Positions 7,396 to 13,680 of a stretch of 13,680 nt of DNA are shown in pieces. Under the pieces are notes generated by a model that worked only from the letters and a program-made list of their open reading frames with translations, was not told the DNA's origin and made no database searches. The position numbers and the translations under genes were made by a program. Where the stretch lies: the NCBI GenBank assembly GCA_015654495.1, contig JAATGW010000331.1, positions 1 to 13,680 of the forward strand. Reading direction: 5' to 3'. Each line of letters starts with the position of its first letter. Position 1 is the first letter of the stretch. Source of the DNA: Chitinophagales bacterium (GTDB lineage Bacteria; Bacteroidota; Bacteroidia; Chitinophagales; Chitinophagaceae).

Positions 7396-8652
7396 TTAAT
7401 CGTAACCCCCAAACATCAGCAGTGTTGCGTCTATATCCAAAGCATTGATCAGCGAATGCAGCTGACCTGCCTTGAGCAATGTGAAAGAACCAGGCAGCAG
7501 GGTTCTGATTTCAAAAGCCCGTTCCCTGTCCGCAAACTGATACCAGTCGCCTGTTACCATGATGGTTTTACCATTTAGCAGGAAGAATATCTCCTGGTTA
7601 TCCCTGTGGCGGTGTATGCCGATTGCACATTCCGCCTTTAAAATATGAAGGTCTACATATTCAACAGCAACAAAGTTTTCTTCTTTTGTGATCTGGTCAT
7701 TTCCTTTCTTTCTGTTGGCGTCGAACATCCAGGGTTCAAGAGAGCGGGACAATTCCTTAAATCGCGTGTAGGGCTTATAGTTAGATAAGAGATTACGATA
7801 GTGCAGAAAGCCAATTCCACCATGTGGGTTTGCACTTACACCCACCTGCATGAAATTATTCCATCCCCGGAGTAACATATTAAATGAATAATGGTAGTTG
7901 TTACCATTATTGGAATCCCAGAAAGTTCTTGTATGATCGCCCCAGGCAAGAGTAATATTTAAAGGCAAAATGGGATGCATTGAATTTTCCGGCGCTACCT
8001 GGTACATATCCCTGTCGTCCAGTCCTTCCCTGGCAAAATCATTAATGGTTCCTTTGATCAGATCGGGTCTGTTAACCAGCAACCCTCTGCTCATGGCATC
8101 CTTTCCTTTCTGACTCAACTGGCTGAATAAATCTCCGCCTGTAAAACCCCATAATTCGATTTCATAATTATTGGTTTCTGTATTGTAGTGCACCGGTATG
8201 GGTTCATTCATCGATTTGCCCTGTATATCGGCCCATAAATGAATAAACGAAGTGAGGGTGTTTCCGGATGCCCTGCTTAATGCGGAATCCGGATCTCCTC
8301 TATAAGAAAATTTAATAAATGGTCCGGTCCATTGACCTACGCTTACCCATCCACGTACGAGATAAGTATCGGTGAGTAAAAAATCCCTGATATTCTGTTT
8401 CTGAAAATCTGTTTTATTATCCTGTACTTCGGGATTTAAAATGGAATGGTCATCTCCTGCCGGTCCATATAATTCCAGATGTGAAAATGGAAAGAGATAC
8501 TGCAGCGAATCCGAAAGGTATGCTGCGGTATTCTCAGCAAAAAAACTGGATTCCTGCATGATGCCCAGGAGCTTGGCAACAGGATTACGTTCATTGTAAT
8601 TTATTGGTGAAGTAATATCCTGTATTACATCTCCGGGTTCAATTTGCGCCAT
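7396..8652 (-). CDS. Cupin-domain protein with large unrecognised N-terminal region (cupin 2 of operon)
   Basis: A 418-residue protein whose C-terminal 90 or so residues form a cupin barrel. The first cupin motif is G345-I-H347-R-H349-x4-E354-I-F-F-L-L-N-G, and H399 (KAGQLHSL) completes a 3-His/1-Glu metal site. The first ~320 residues match nothing I recognise. They are rich in Trp, Tyr and Asn, with segments such as F-I-H-L-W-A-D-I-Q-G, N-I-T-L-A-W-G-D-H-T and F-N-M-L-L-R-G-W-N-N-F-M-Q-V-G, suggesting a beta-rich domain that might bind carbohydrate. No signal peptide. It sits 27 bases after the other cupin gene and 10 bases before the debranching-enzyme gene. A metal-dependent isomerase, dioxygenase or lactonase-like role is possible, but substrate and reaction are unknown. 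Weak similarity between the two C-terminal cupins suggests they are distant paralogues. Confidence 0.85.
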   Translation of the reverse strand: MAQIEPGDVIQDITSPINYNERNPVAKLLGIMQESSFFAENTAAYLSDSLQYLFPFSHLELYGPAGDDHSILNPEVQDNKTDFQKQNIRDFLLTDTYLVRGWVSVGQWTGPFIKFSYRGDPDSALSRASGNTLTSFIHLWADIQGKSMNEPIPVHYNTETNNYEIELWGFTGGDLFSQLSQKGKDAMSRGLLVNRPDLIKGTINDFAREGLDDRDMYQVAPENSMHPILPLNITLAWGDHTRTFWDSNNGNNYHYSFNMLLRGWNNFMQVGVSANPHGGIGFLHYRNLLSNYKPYTRFKELSRSLEPWMFDANRKKGNDQITKEENFVAVEYVDLHILKAECAIGIHRHRDNQEIFFLLNGKTIMVTGDWYQFADRERAFEIRTLLPGSFTLLKAGQLHSLINALDIDATLLMFGGYD

Positions 8653-8679
8653 TATTTTTTTGAATTAGTTGTAAATAAT

Positions 8680-9828
8680 CTAGGAACAATGGTATCCGAA
8701 AGCAACAAAAATCAATGGTGTTGTAGGTGAGGGATTTTTTATTCCATGAATGCCGCCGCTTTTGGTATAAATAATATTTCCGGATTTAACATGCAGTTCT
8801 CTTACCGACTTTTCACCAATACAATAAATCTCCTGCCTGACAACGGGTTGTGAAACATCGTCAAATGCCGGATCATCATCAAAACCCATATAGGCAATTC
8901 CTTCACCGGATACGATATAATACAATTCTTCAGAACCAATATGCTGATGTACACCTTCAAAACTGCCGGGGGTAACATTCACTTCATGAAAATAAACGAG
9001 GTTGCCTCCGAGTTCCCTTTGCAAAATCCATTTCATCTCAACGATATTTGTACCATCCGGTCTGAAGGCAGGATTGATGTTCTCCATCATAGCATTGGAA
9101 TACCGGACTGGTATTACATCTGCTGAATTCATAAACCAACCACGCTGAAAATTAATCAGGTAATTGTTTACAGTTACGGTGTTCTGAGGAGAGCTTGGAT
9201 CATTGGTTTTCGGCACCTGGTATGATCGGGTAAAATCATTGTCCCAGGCCGGATCGTTTATCTTATATCCAAACGGCTCATCAGTTTCATTTTCACGGAA
9301 GGTGATGGTGATCTCCTTAATTTCCCTCGCTATTTTCAGCGCATTATTCAGCGCAGGCACTTCCGTTATCGCTCCGTTCTTTCCCATCTGGCTAAGTACT
9401 TTGAAATGGTGCGTTGATCCCGGTATCGGGTCCAGATTGTCCCAGATCTCACATTGATAAGCCCTCACCCAACTGCAATATCCAAGGGTGACCTGCGAAT
9501 TGATTTCGGATTTATCGGGCATGATTACAGTAAAATTGCAAATCACCCCCATCTGCAGAAAGCGGTTGCTTTCCCTTGTTGCTTCGCCAAGTCTTGTCGC
9601 ACAATATTCGATGCGAAACAGATTTGCCAGAAATCTGCCATCCTGGTATACCTGGGCTTTAATAAATGTGATATCACTTTTGTTTCTTACTTCTGTGACA
9701 TTGTATTTATACCGTTCACTTACCGTTGCGTTTAGATAGGCAGCATGGTAAATTCTGTCAGGATAAAAAACAACTTTAAAAATTTCATTGTCAGGTTTCG
9801 AGAATACTTCTGAAAATCGGGGATCCAT
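8680..9828 (-). CDS. Cupin-domain protein with unrecognised N-terminal region (cupin 1 of operon)
   Basis: A 382-residue protein with a C-terminal germin-like cupin from about residue 260. Motif 1 is S-F-E-G-V-H294-Q-H296-x3-E300-E301-L-Y-Y-I-V-S-G-E-G, and motif 2 contains S-G-G-I-H361-G-I. The metal ligands are therefore present and an active enzyme is plausible. The first ~250 residues begin M-D-P-R-F-S-E-V and contain beta-prone stretches (FRIEYCATRL, GYCSWVRAYQCEIWDNLDP, FQRGWFMNSADVIPV) but no domain I recognise. No signal peptide. The start ATG is 10 bases after the stop of the GMC oxidoreductase gene, so tight coupling to that flavoenzyme is likely. The cupin could isomerise, epimerise or hydrolyse the oxidised sugar, or could be a dioxygenase; the sequence does not decide. 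Confidence 0.85.
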   Translation of the reverse strand: MDPRFSEVFSKPDNEIFKVVFYPDRIYHAAYLNATVSERYKYNVTEVRNKSDITFIKAQVYQDGRFLANLFRIEYCATRLGEATRESNRFLQMGVICNFTVIMPDKSEINSQVTLGYCSWVRAYQCEIWDNLDPIPGSTHHFKVLSQMGKNGAITEVPALNNALKIAREIKEITITFRENETDEPFGYKINDPAWDNDFTRSYQVPKTNDPSSPQNTVTVNNYLINFQRGWFMNSADVIPVRYSNAMMENINPAFRPDGTNIVEMKWILQRELGGNLVYFHEVNVTPGSFEGVHQHIGSEELYYIVSGEGIAYMGFDDDPAFDDVSQPVVRQEIYCIGEKSVRELHVKSGNIIYTKSGGIHGIKNPSPTTPLIFVAFGYHCS

Positions 9829-9838
9829 AATAAAAGGA

Positions 9839-11635
9839 TTAAACTACAGTTAACAGATGATCAGCAACTCTGAATGAATTGGCTTCAATAGTATGCGTCG
9901 GATTGCCGCTTCCTGATGTTGGCATAAACGAGCCATCGGTTACATACAGATTATCGAAATGCCAGGCACGGCAGTTTGGATCCAGTACAGAATCATTTTC
10001 ATTATTTCCGAATCTCGCACCACCCAGTACATGGTTGGCAATCCTGATAAGGCCGTTTTCTGCTCCGTAGCTGCTTCCGAATCCAATTTCGGTCATGCCT
10101 GCCAGTTGTAATACTTCGCCGCATTTCTCTGCGATATTGTCCATCAGTGCAATATCATGTGTGTGCCAGCCTTTATCGATATATGCAACCGGTCTGTTCC
10201 ATTTATCTTTTATCGTTGGGTGCAGGTCGATCCTGTTTGAAAACTGAGGAACCTGGTTTGCCATATAGGATATCGAGAGTCTGCGTCCGAAATTCTTATC
10301 CAGAAATTCGATGAGTTTATTTCCTTTCAGATCCATGCTGTACTGCAATCCTTTCCATAACATATCCAGATCCATCGCATCTTTTGTGCGGAACAATGAA
10401 AGCGGAAGAGCAGAGTCCGATGTATTGTTATAAATCGTAGCACCGGCCCAGAGAGAATTGTCCTGTAAAAACTGATCGTTGTTGCAACAGTCGGTAGCCC
10501 AGTCTGAATCAAGAGCTATGGATTTATCAACCCTTCCCGGAATAAGTCCGCTGGCTCCGCCGAATGCGTGTGTCAGGAAATATTTTCCCAATAAGTTATT
10601 CTGATGTATTCGCTGATCAAAATCCGGATTGAGTAAGGCAGAAATTTTAAGCAGCCTGATGGATTCAATCGCGCTGCATGCAACTACAATAATCTTTCCT
10701 TCAGCTTCTTTTGGAGTACCATCAGGATTCAGATAAAAAACCTTGTTCACTCTGCCATTCTGTGAACCCAGGTGTGTGACAACACAATTCGGTTTAATAC
10801 TGAGATTGGGAAGATTTTCAATTGGTGCCAGCAAGGAAACCCAGGTACTCGATTTGTAACCCATCGGGTCGCCATATCTGTTTACATAACTTGTTTTAAT
10901 TGCTTCAGGATTTGCCGGTACTTTTCTGCCAGATGGTGCATGGTCTTCAGTAATTACGGCAAGTGGAGTCCGGTATGGTTTCGCCGGATCTGCAGCATTT
11001 AATTTTTGCCCGAGTTTTACCATGCCATCAAAGGCATAAGTACTGATTGGATTTGCATTTAATGGTTTAAGGTATTTATCCGCGCCCCATGGTTTTAATT
11101 GATTGTCCGCGGTCCCGTTCAGACCAATTAATTCTTCAGTTTTTTCATAGTAGGGTAACAGGGTATTATAACCGAATGGCCAATCCCGGCTTTCCCTTAC
11201 CACATCACCGTTGGGATCATTCTGCAAAACCCTGCCTGCATTAAACGATTGAAGGGAAAAATCTGTAGGTGTGAACCGCAGGGAAACTCCGCCATACAAA
11301 TTTGTTCCACCACCAACACATTGTGCTGTATAGCCTTCGATAGTCGCCAGATCAGTGTTGTTCCCGGATTTATATATATGTGGTTCGTCGTTGATATCAG
11401 GTTCTACATGACTGTTATAAAATGGCTGACCTTTGTTTGCCACATTGAGGTTGAGGATTTTTTCCGATCCGTCGGAAATAAGTTCATCTCTTTTAAACTG
11501 ACTCAATTCTTTCCCTTTTTGCGGCCGGATCAGGGGTCCTTTTTCGATGATCAAAACTGTTTTGTTTTGTTTGGCCAAAGTATAGGCAATTGGCGCTCCC
11601 CCTGCACCGCTTCCGATAATAATAGCGTCGAACAT
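9839..11635 (-). CDS. GMC-family FAD oxidoreductase (large subunit type)
   Basis: This 598-residue flavoprotein belongs to the glucose-methanol-choline family, which oxidises sugars or alcohols. The FAD-binding Rossmann motif is at the extreme N-terminus (I-I-I-G8-S-G10-A-G12-G-A), with I-I-E31-K-G closing the fold. G-G-G-T-N-L-Y-G-G-V-S-L-R-F (108-121) and D-W-P-F-G-Y-N-T-L-L-P-Y-Y-E (151-164) are typical of bacterial GMC dehydrogenases. At the C-terminus, N-H535-V-L-G-G-A-R-F-G and G-S-G-N578-P-T-H-T-I-E supply the catalytic His/Asn region. No Tat or Sec signal is present, so it probably works in the cytoplasm, unlike gluconate 2-dehydrogenases. The preceding gene encodes a subunit-3-like partner (39-base gap) and the next a cupin (10-base gap). 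An AGGA lies just before the ATG. The electron acceptor is unknown; no cytochrome subunit is encoded nearby in the operon. Confidence 0.92.
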   Translation of the reverse strand: MFDAIIIGSGAGGAPIAYTLAKQNKTVLIIEKGPLIRPQKGKELSQFKRDELISDGSEKILNLNVANKGQPFYNSHVEPDINDEPHIYKSGNNTDLATIEGYTAQCVGGGTNLYGGVSLRFTPTDFSLQSFNAGRVLQNDPNGDVVRESRDWPFGYNTLLPYYEKTEELIGLNGTADNQLKPWGADKYLKPLNANPISTYAFDGMVKLGQKLNAADPAKPYRTPLAVITEDHAPSGRKVPANPEAIKTSYVNRYGDPMGYKSSTWVSLLAPIENLPNLSIKPNCVVTHLGSQNGRVNKVFYLNPDGTPKEAEGKIIVVACSAIESIRLLKISALLNPDFDQRIHQNNLLGKYFLTHAFGGASGLIPGRVDKSIALDSDWATDCCNNDQFLQDNSLWAGATIYNNTSDSALPLSLFRTKDAMDLDMLWKGLQYSMDLKGNKLIEFLDKNFGRRLSISYMANQVPQFSNRIDLHPTIKDKWNRPVAYIDKGWHTHDIALMDNIAEKCGEVLQLAGMTEIGFGSSYGAENGLIRIANHVLGGARFGNNENDSVLDPNCRAWHFDNLYVTDGSFMPTSGSGNPTHTIEANSFRVADHLLTVV

Positions 11636-11674
11636 ATTCCTGGATATTAATTAATTCTTGTTTGTAAAATCCGA

Positions 11675-12757
11675 TCAACCCCGGTAGTCTTCATGTATTC
11701 CGGTGGGCTTTTCCAAAGCAAGCTGCCAGTTGAAGTCAGTTCCGATTACCTGCGCAGCATCGTTTTTGATATCATATTTGTCCCGCAGATAATTCCATCC
11801 CACACCACGGATATTACCACCGTGCCTGGGATGGCTGAAGGCACCTGTCAGCGTATGTCGCCTCACCAGCCCGAGAAAAAAAGTGGGATTTGCATACCTG
11901 CCATAATCCCAGTCAGGAACATTGCCACTGGCCATCTGTTCATAGAGTTCTTCAATGAGTTTATCAGATGACTGCCAGGATTCAGAAACCGGATTTCGCT
12001 TTCTTAATATTTGATCTATGATGTTCAGGCAAACCTTATAGTCAGTCAGGTGGTGTCGTTCATCTTTTGCAAGTATGTTTGTAATGAAGTTCACCTCTCC
12101 CACTGACTCGTCAAGTTTATATACAGGCATTCTGTGGATTTCATCCGGTCTCGTAAGTGTGAGATAAAACCTGTTGATAAAGTTTTGGGCATCTTTTGAT
12201 CTGAAAGGAACTACCTGGTTGGCCAGCCGGTACAAAAGGCTTATTTCCCATTCTTCAAACTCTTCGGAGGAATTAAAGTAGTCGGTAAAAAAGTAGGACC
12301 ATGACCTGCCGTTTGAAAGAATTTTAACCTGCGGATTTATCGGATCCATCTGTTCATTTCCATTTATCAGAAAGCGGTAGAAATAACTCTTACCAACTGG
12401 CAACATCAACTGAGAGGCATAAAAAAGGGTATCGGCTCCTTCAAATTGCACCGGTGTCAGTTCGATACTTTCATACCAGGGAATAAAACTTCCGATCGCT
12501 TTTATTGAGTTCATCGGATCGCCGGGATTTGCTTTCCATACCAGAGTTACGCAGTTCACTGATCCGGTTAAGCCGGCTTCATCTAATGCAGGTTCTACAA
12601 TGGGAAATCTCCAGTTTTCGGAGTTGACCGTGAGATTGAAAGAATCGGAAGCAACAGAATCGGAAAAAAGTCTGACGCCTCGGGCGAGGTATTTAGTACA
12701 GTAGTTGATGATCTGCTCATCATTTCTCACTGCCTGGAGAGCATAAGGTGCTGCCAT
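11675..12757 (-). CDS. CBM48/AMPK-type glycogen-binding domain fused to a gluconate 2-dehydrogenase subunit 3-like domain
   Basis: A 360-residue protein, first long gene of the operon. Residues about 65-155 look like an E-set glycogen-binding domain of the AMPK-beta/CBM48 type: I-K-A-I-G-S-F-I-P-W, L-M-L-P-V-G-K-S-Y-F-Y-R-F-L-I-N-G and D-P-I-N-P (138-142). Residues about 235-330 resemble the small subunit (subunit 3) of GMC dehydrogenases: C-L-N-I-I-D-Q-I-L, S-D-K-L-I-E-E-L-Y-E-Q-M, F-F-L-G-L-V-R-R-H-T-L-T-G-A-F and H309-P-R-H-G-G-N ... G-V-G-W-N-Y-L. The usual Tat signal of subunit 3 is absent. Gene order places it directly before the GMC oxidoreductase, its expected partner. I infer that it tethers the flavoenzyme to glycogen or a similar glucan. 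Both domain calls are by motif, not by search; the C-terminal one is the stronger. Confidence 0.8.
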   Translation of the reverse strand: MAAPYALQAVRNDEQIINYCTKYLARGVRLFSDSVASDSFNLTVNSENWRFPIVEPALDEAGLTGSVNCVTLVWKANPGDPMNSIKAIGSFIPWYESIELTPVQFEGADTLFYASQLMLPVGKSYFYRFLINGNEQMDPINPQVKILSNGRSWSYFFTDYFNSSEEFEEWEISLLYRLANQVVPFRSKDAQNFINRFYLTLTRPDEIHRMPVYKLDESVGEVNFITNILAKDERHHLTDYKVCLNIIDQILRKRNPVSESWQSSDKLIEELYEQMASGNVPDWDYGRYANPTFFLGLVRRHTLTGAFSHPRHGGNIRGVGWNYLRDKYDIKNDAAQVIGTDFNWQLALEKPTGIHEDYRG

Positions 12758-12772
12758 AATGAATAATTTAGG

Positions 12773-12853
12773 TTAGACATTCTTAGGAGCTGCAACCGTT
12801 GTGATTTTCGCGGGGGGAGGAGGTGTTGAGGTTAAGGTACTAAAAAAATACAT
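12773..12853 (-). CDS. Possible 26-residue proline-rich peptide directly upstream of the operon
   Basis: A short ORF starts with ATG at 12851-12853, encodes M-Y-F-F-S-T-L-T-S-T-P-P-P-P-A-K and then I-T-T-V-A-A-P-K-N-V, and stops 15 bases before the ATG of the glycogen-binding/GMC partner gene. The coding-like composition (ST-rich, four prolines, Ala/Lys) contrasts with the AT-rich DNA just upstream. It could be a leader peptide, a small partner protein or a precursor of a modified peptide, or it may be untranslated leader sequence. The frame stays open further upstream to an ATG at 12965-12967, but that extension crosses a hairpin and looks non-coding. Confidence 0.35.
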   Translation of the reverse strand: MYFFSTLTSTPPPPAKITTVAAPKNV

Positions 12854-12927
12854 CCGATGCTTTTGAATAAAAAAATTTGACTTTTTCAGGTTTGTCAATC
12901 TCAGATGATATGAAAAGTTGAAGAATC

Positions 12928-12943
12928 CACGCCGCAAGGCGTG
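12928..12943. repeat. GNRA-capped hairpin, REP-like
   Basis: CACGCC (12928-12933) and GGCGTG (12938-12943) form a perfect 6-bp GC-rich stem closed by the tetraloop GCAA on the plus strand. The sequence is a lone GC-rich island in AT-rich DNA and lies about 75 bases before the possible small ORF. It may be a repetitive extragenic palindrome or part of the operon's 5' leader. Confidence 0.45.
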
Positions 12944-13210
12944 AACGGCTGAAATTATCAGAAGCATTTCTTTTTATTGCAATTCTATTCTTTTTAGCCA
13001 GGCAAGGCTTCTTTGCAAGTTTCTGTTCAGGTTGTTCGGATTTTGAAATAAGGGCTCCGGTTTGCAAAGGACCGACGACAAATTTTTTGTAATTAGATAT
13101 GGAGTATTGTTCCCGGTTCCATATTGTTTCTGATATGCAAAAAATATAACCCACACACTAACCGGAACCCTGATGATAATCCGGATGCATTGACCTGCCT
13201 TCCCAATTCA

Positions 13211-13255
13211 ATAAAAAAAGCCCGCTACAAAAGTAACGGGCCTTTAATTTTTTGT
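13211..13255 (-). terminator. Intrinsic terminator of the small membrane-protein genes
   Basis: GCCCG (13220-13224) pairs with CGGGC (13237-13241), one C/A mismatch follows, then TAC pairs with GTA around an AAAA loop. Read on the minus strand the stem is followed at once by seven T, a textbook rho-independent terminator, placed about 20 bases beyond the stop of the gene at 13264. The plus-strand side is also T-rich, so it may work in both directions. Confidence 0.85.
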
Positions 13256-13263
13256 ACTTAAGA

Positions 13264-13491
13264 TTAACTCGAGGCACCAGTGAGTGCAATCAGAATATTT
13301 ATTACCAGTCCCACACCAATACCAATCAATGCTGCATAACAAGCTGACCTTGCTTTTTTTGGACGTTCACTTTTATTGCTGAAATAAATAACTGCTCCAA
13401 CAATCGGGATAAGGAATGATATTATCCAAAGCCCGATGTTGAGATTGTCATGTGGATCGTCTGGTAGTGTCTCGTTAGTTTGGTCTGTCAT
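13264..13491 (-). CDS. Small two-TM membrane protein, unknown function
   Basis: A 75-residue protein. An acidic N-terminus of about 18 residues (T-D-Q-T-N-E-T-L-P-D-D-P) leads into a first membrane helix at about 19-38 (L-W-I-I-S-F-L-I-P-I-V-G-A-V-I-Y-F), a basic loop (N-K-S-E-R-P-K-K-A-R-S) and a second helix at about 50-70 (A-L-I-G-I-G-V-G-L-V-I-N-I-L). Only 9 bases separate its ATG from the stop of the gene upstream, so the two form one transcript, ended by the terminator at 13211-13255. The layout resembles small helical-hairpin membrane proteins common in Bacteroidota, but I cannot name the family. Confidence 0.8.
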   Translation of the reverse strand: MTDQTNETLPDDPHDNLNIGLWIISFLIPIVGAVIYFSNKSERPKKARSACYAALIGIGVGLVINILIALTGASS

Positions 13492-13500
13492 GTGTTGTGT

Positions 13501-13680
13501 TTAAAATATTGAGAGTAAGAAATTACCTATTGCTTTGCCTGCGATTGCCACCAGGGACATGGTACCCAATCCGGATAATAGACCTGTCAGAAACCTTCTG
13601 CTATTGGTGCTTTCGATTCCATGATAGGCCTGCAGCCATCCGTCTATATAGGTTAATGACATCAGCAGCATTGAAATCCA
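13501..13680 (-). CDS. Partial membrane-associated protein, 5' end outside the window
   Basis: This frame was read from the reverse complement: 59 codons followed by TAA at 13501-13503. The visible C-terminus begins W-I-S-M-L-L-M-S-L-T-Y-I-D-G-W-L-Q-A-Y-H, continues with S-T-N-S-R-R-F-L-T-G-L-L-S-G-L-G, and ends in a hydrophobic stretch (A-I-G-N-F-L-L-S-I-F). The composition points to a small membrane protein related in style to its downstream neighbour, with which it shares a 9-base gap. No family is recognised. Confidence 0.7.
   Translation of the reverse strand, partial: WISMLLMSLTYIDGWLQAYHGIESTNSRRFLTGLLSGLGTMSLVAIAGKAIGNFLLSIF

Larger units (their letters stand above)
12758..13263. other. 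506-base intergenic region upstream of the five-gene operon
   Basis: From left to right this gap holds the possible 26-codon ORF (12773-12853), a TTGAC-N12-GTCAA inverted repeat (12877-12898), a hairpin (12928-12943) and a terminator (13220-13241). On the minus strand TTGACA lies at 12893-12898, upstream of an AT-rich stretch ending TATTCAAAA; this may be part of the operon promoter, but the spacing is not canonical. A 104-codon minus-strand frame (12840-13154) crosses the hairpin and has no recognisable domain, so it is not called as a gene. Confidence 0.5.

Noticed and set aside
11249..11650. 133-codon plus-strand frame
   Set aside because: It is antisense to the FAD-binding part of the GMC oxidoreductase, whose motifs are unambiguous.
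12840..13154. 104-codon minus-strand frame upstream of the operon
   Set aside because: It crosses the GC-rich hairpin, is Lys/Ser-rich without any motif, and ends inside the better-placed small ORF; it looks like chance open frame in a regulatory gap.

Overview
The window looks like a chromosomal segment of a Bacteroidota bacterium, probably near Chitinophagaceae/Sphingobacteriales. This rests on moderately AT-rich DNA, A-rich start regions mostly without Shine-Dalgarno sequences, lipoprotein signals of the type ...GC-K-K-E, and short palindromic intergenic repeats. No rRNA, tRNA, CRISPR array, transposase or phage gene was seen.

Layout. Positions 1-461 (minus) hold the 5' part of a small membrane protein with a probable TTG start. 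Positions 462-859 are non-coding and contain a REP-like palindrome. Positions 860-1832 (plus) hold a two-gene unit: a one-TM protein with a DUF1737-like tail, then a multi-pass membrane protein. These converge on a minus-strand lipoprotein gene (2068-2688). Upstream of that, on the same strand, is a lipidated PQQ-dependent quinohemoprotein dehydrogenase with a C-terminal cytochrome c domain (2815-4932). A 401-base gap with a second REP-like element follows.

The centre of interest is a compact five-gene minus-strand operon (12757 down to 5334, gaps of 39, 10, 27 and 10 bases). In transcription order it encodes: (1) a protein joining an AMPK/CBM48-like glycogen-binding domain to a gluconate-2-dehydrogenase subunit-3-like domain; (2) a GMC-family FAD oxidoreductase; (3) and (4) two proteins of about 400 residues, each with a large unrecognised N-terminal part and a C-terminal metal-type cupin; (5) a GH13 glycogen debranching enzyme of the GlgX/isoamylase type with its own N-terminal CBM48-like region. 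None has a signal peptide, so the set looks cytoplasmic. My inference is an intracellular alpha-glucan debranching and oxidation module: the debranching enzyme releases glucans, and a glycogen-tethered GMC dehydrogenase and two cupin enzymes act on the products. I know of no described system with this composition. A 26-codon proline-rich ORF lies just before the operon's first gene.

A 506-base gap (12758-13263) contains a GNRA-type hairpin, the small ORF, and a clear intrinsic terminator serving two small minus-strand membrane-protein genes at the right edge (13264-13491, and a partial gene from 13501).
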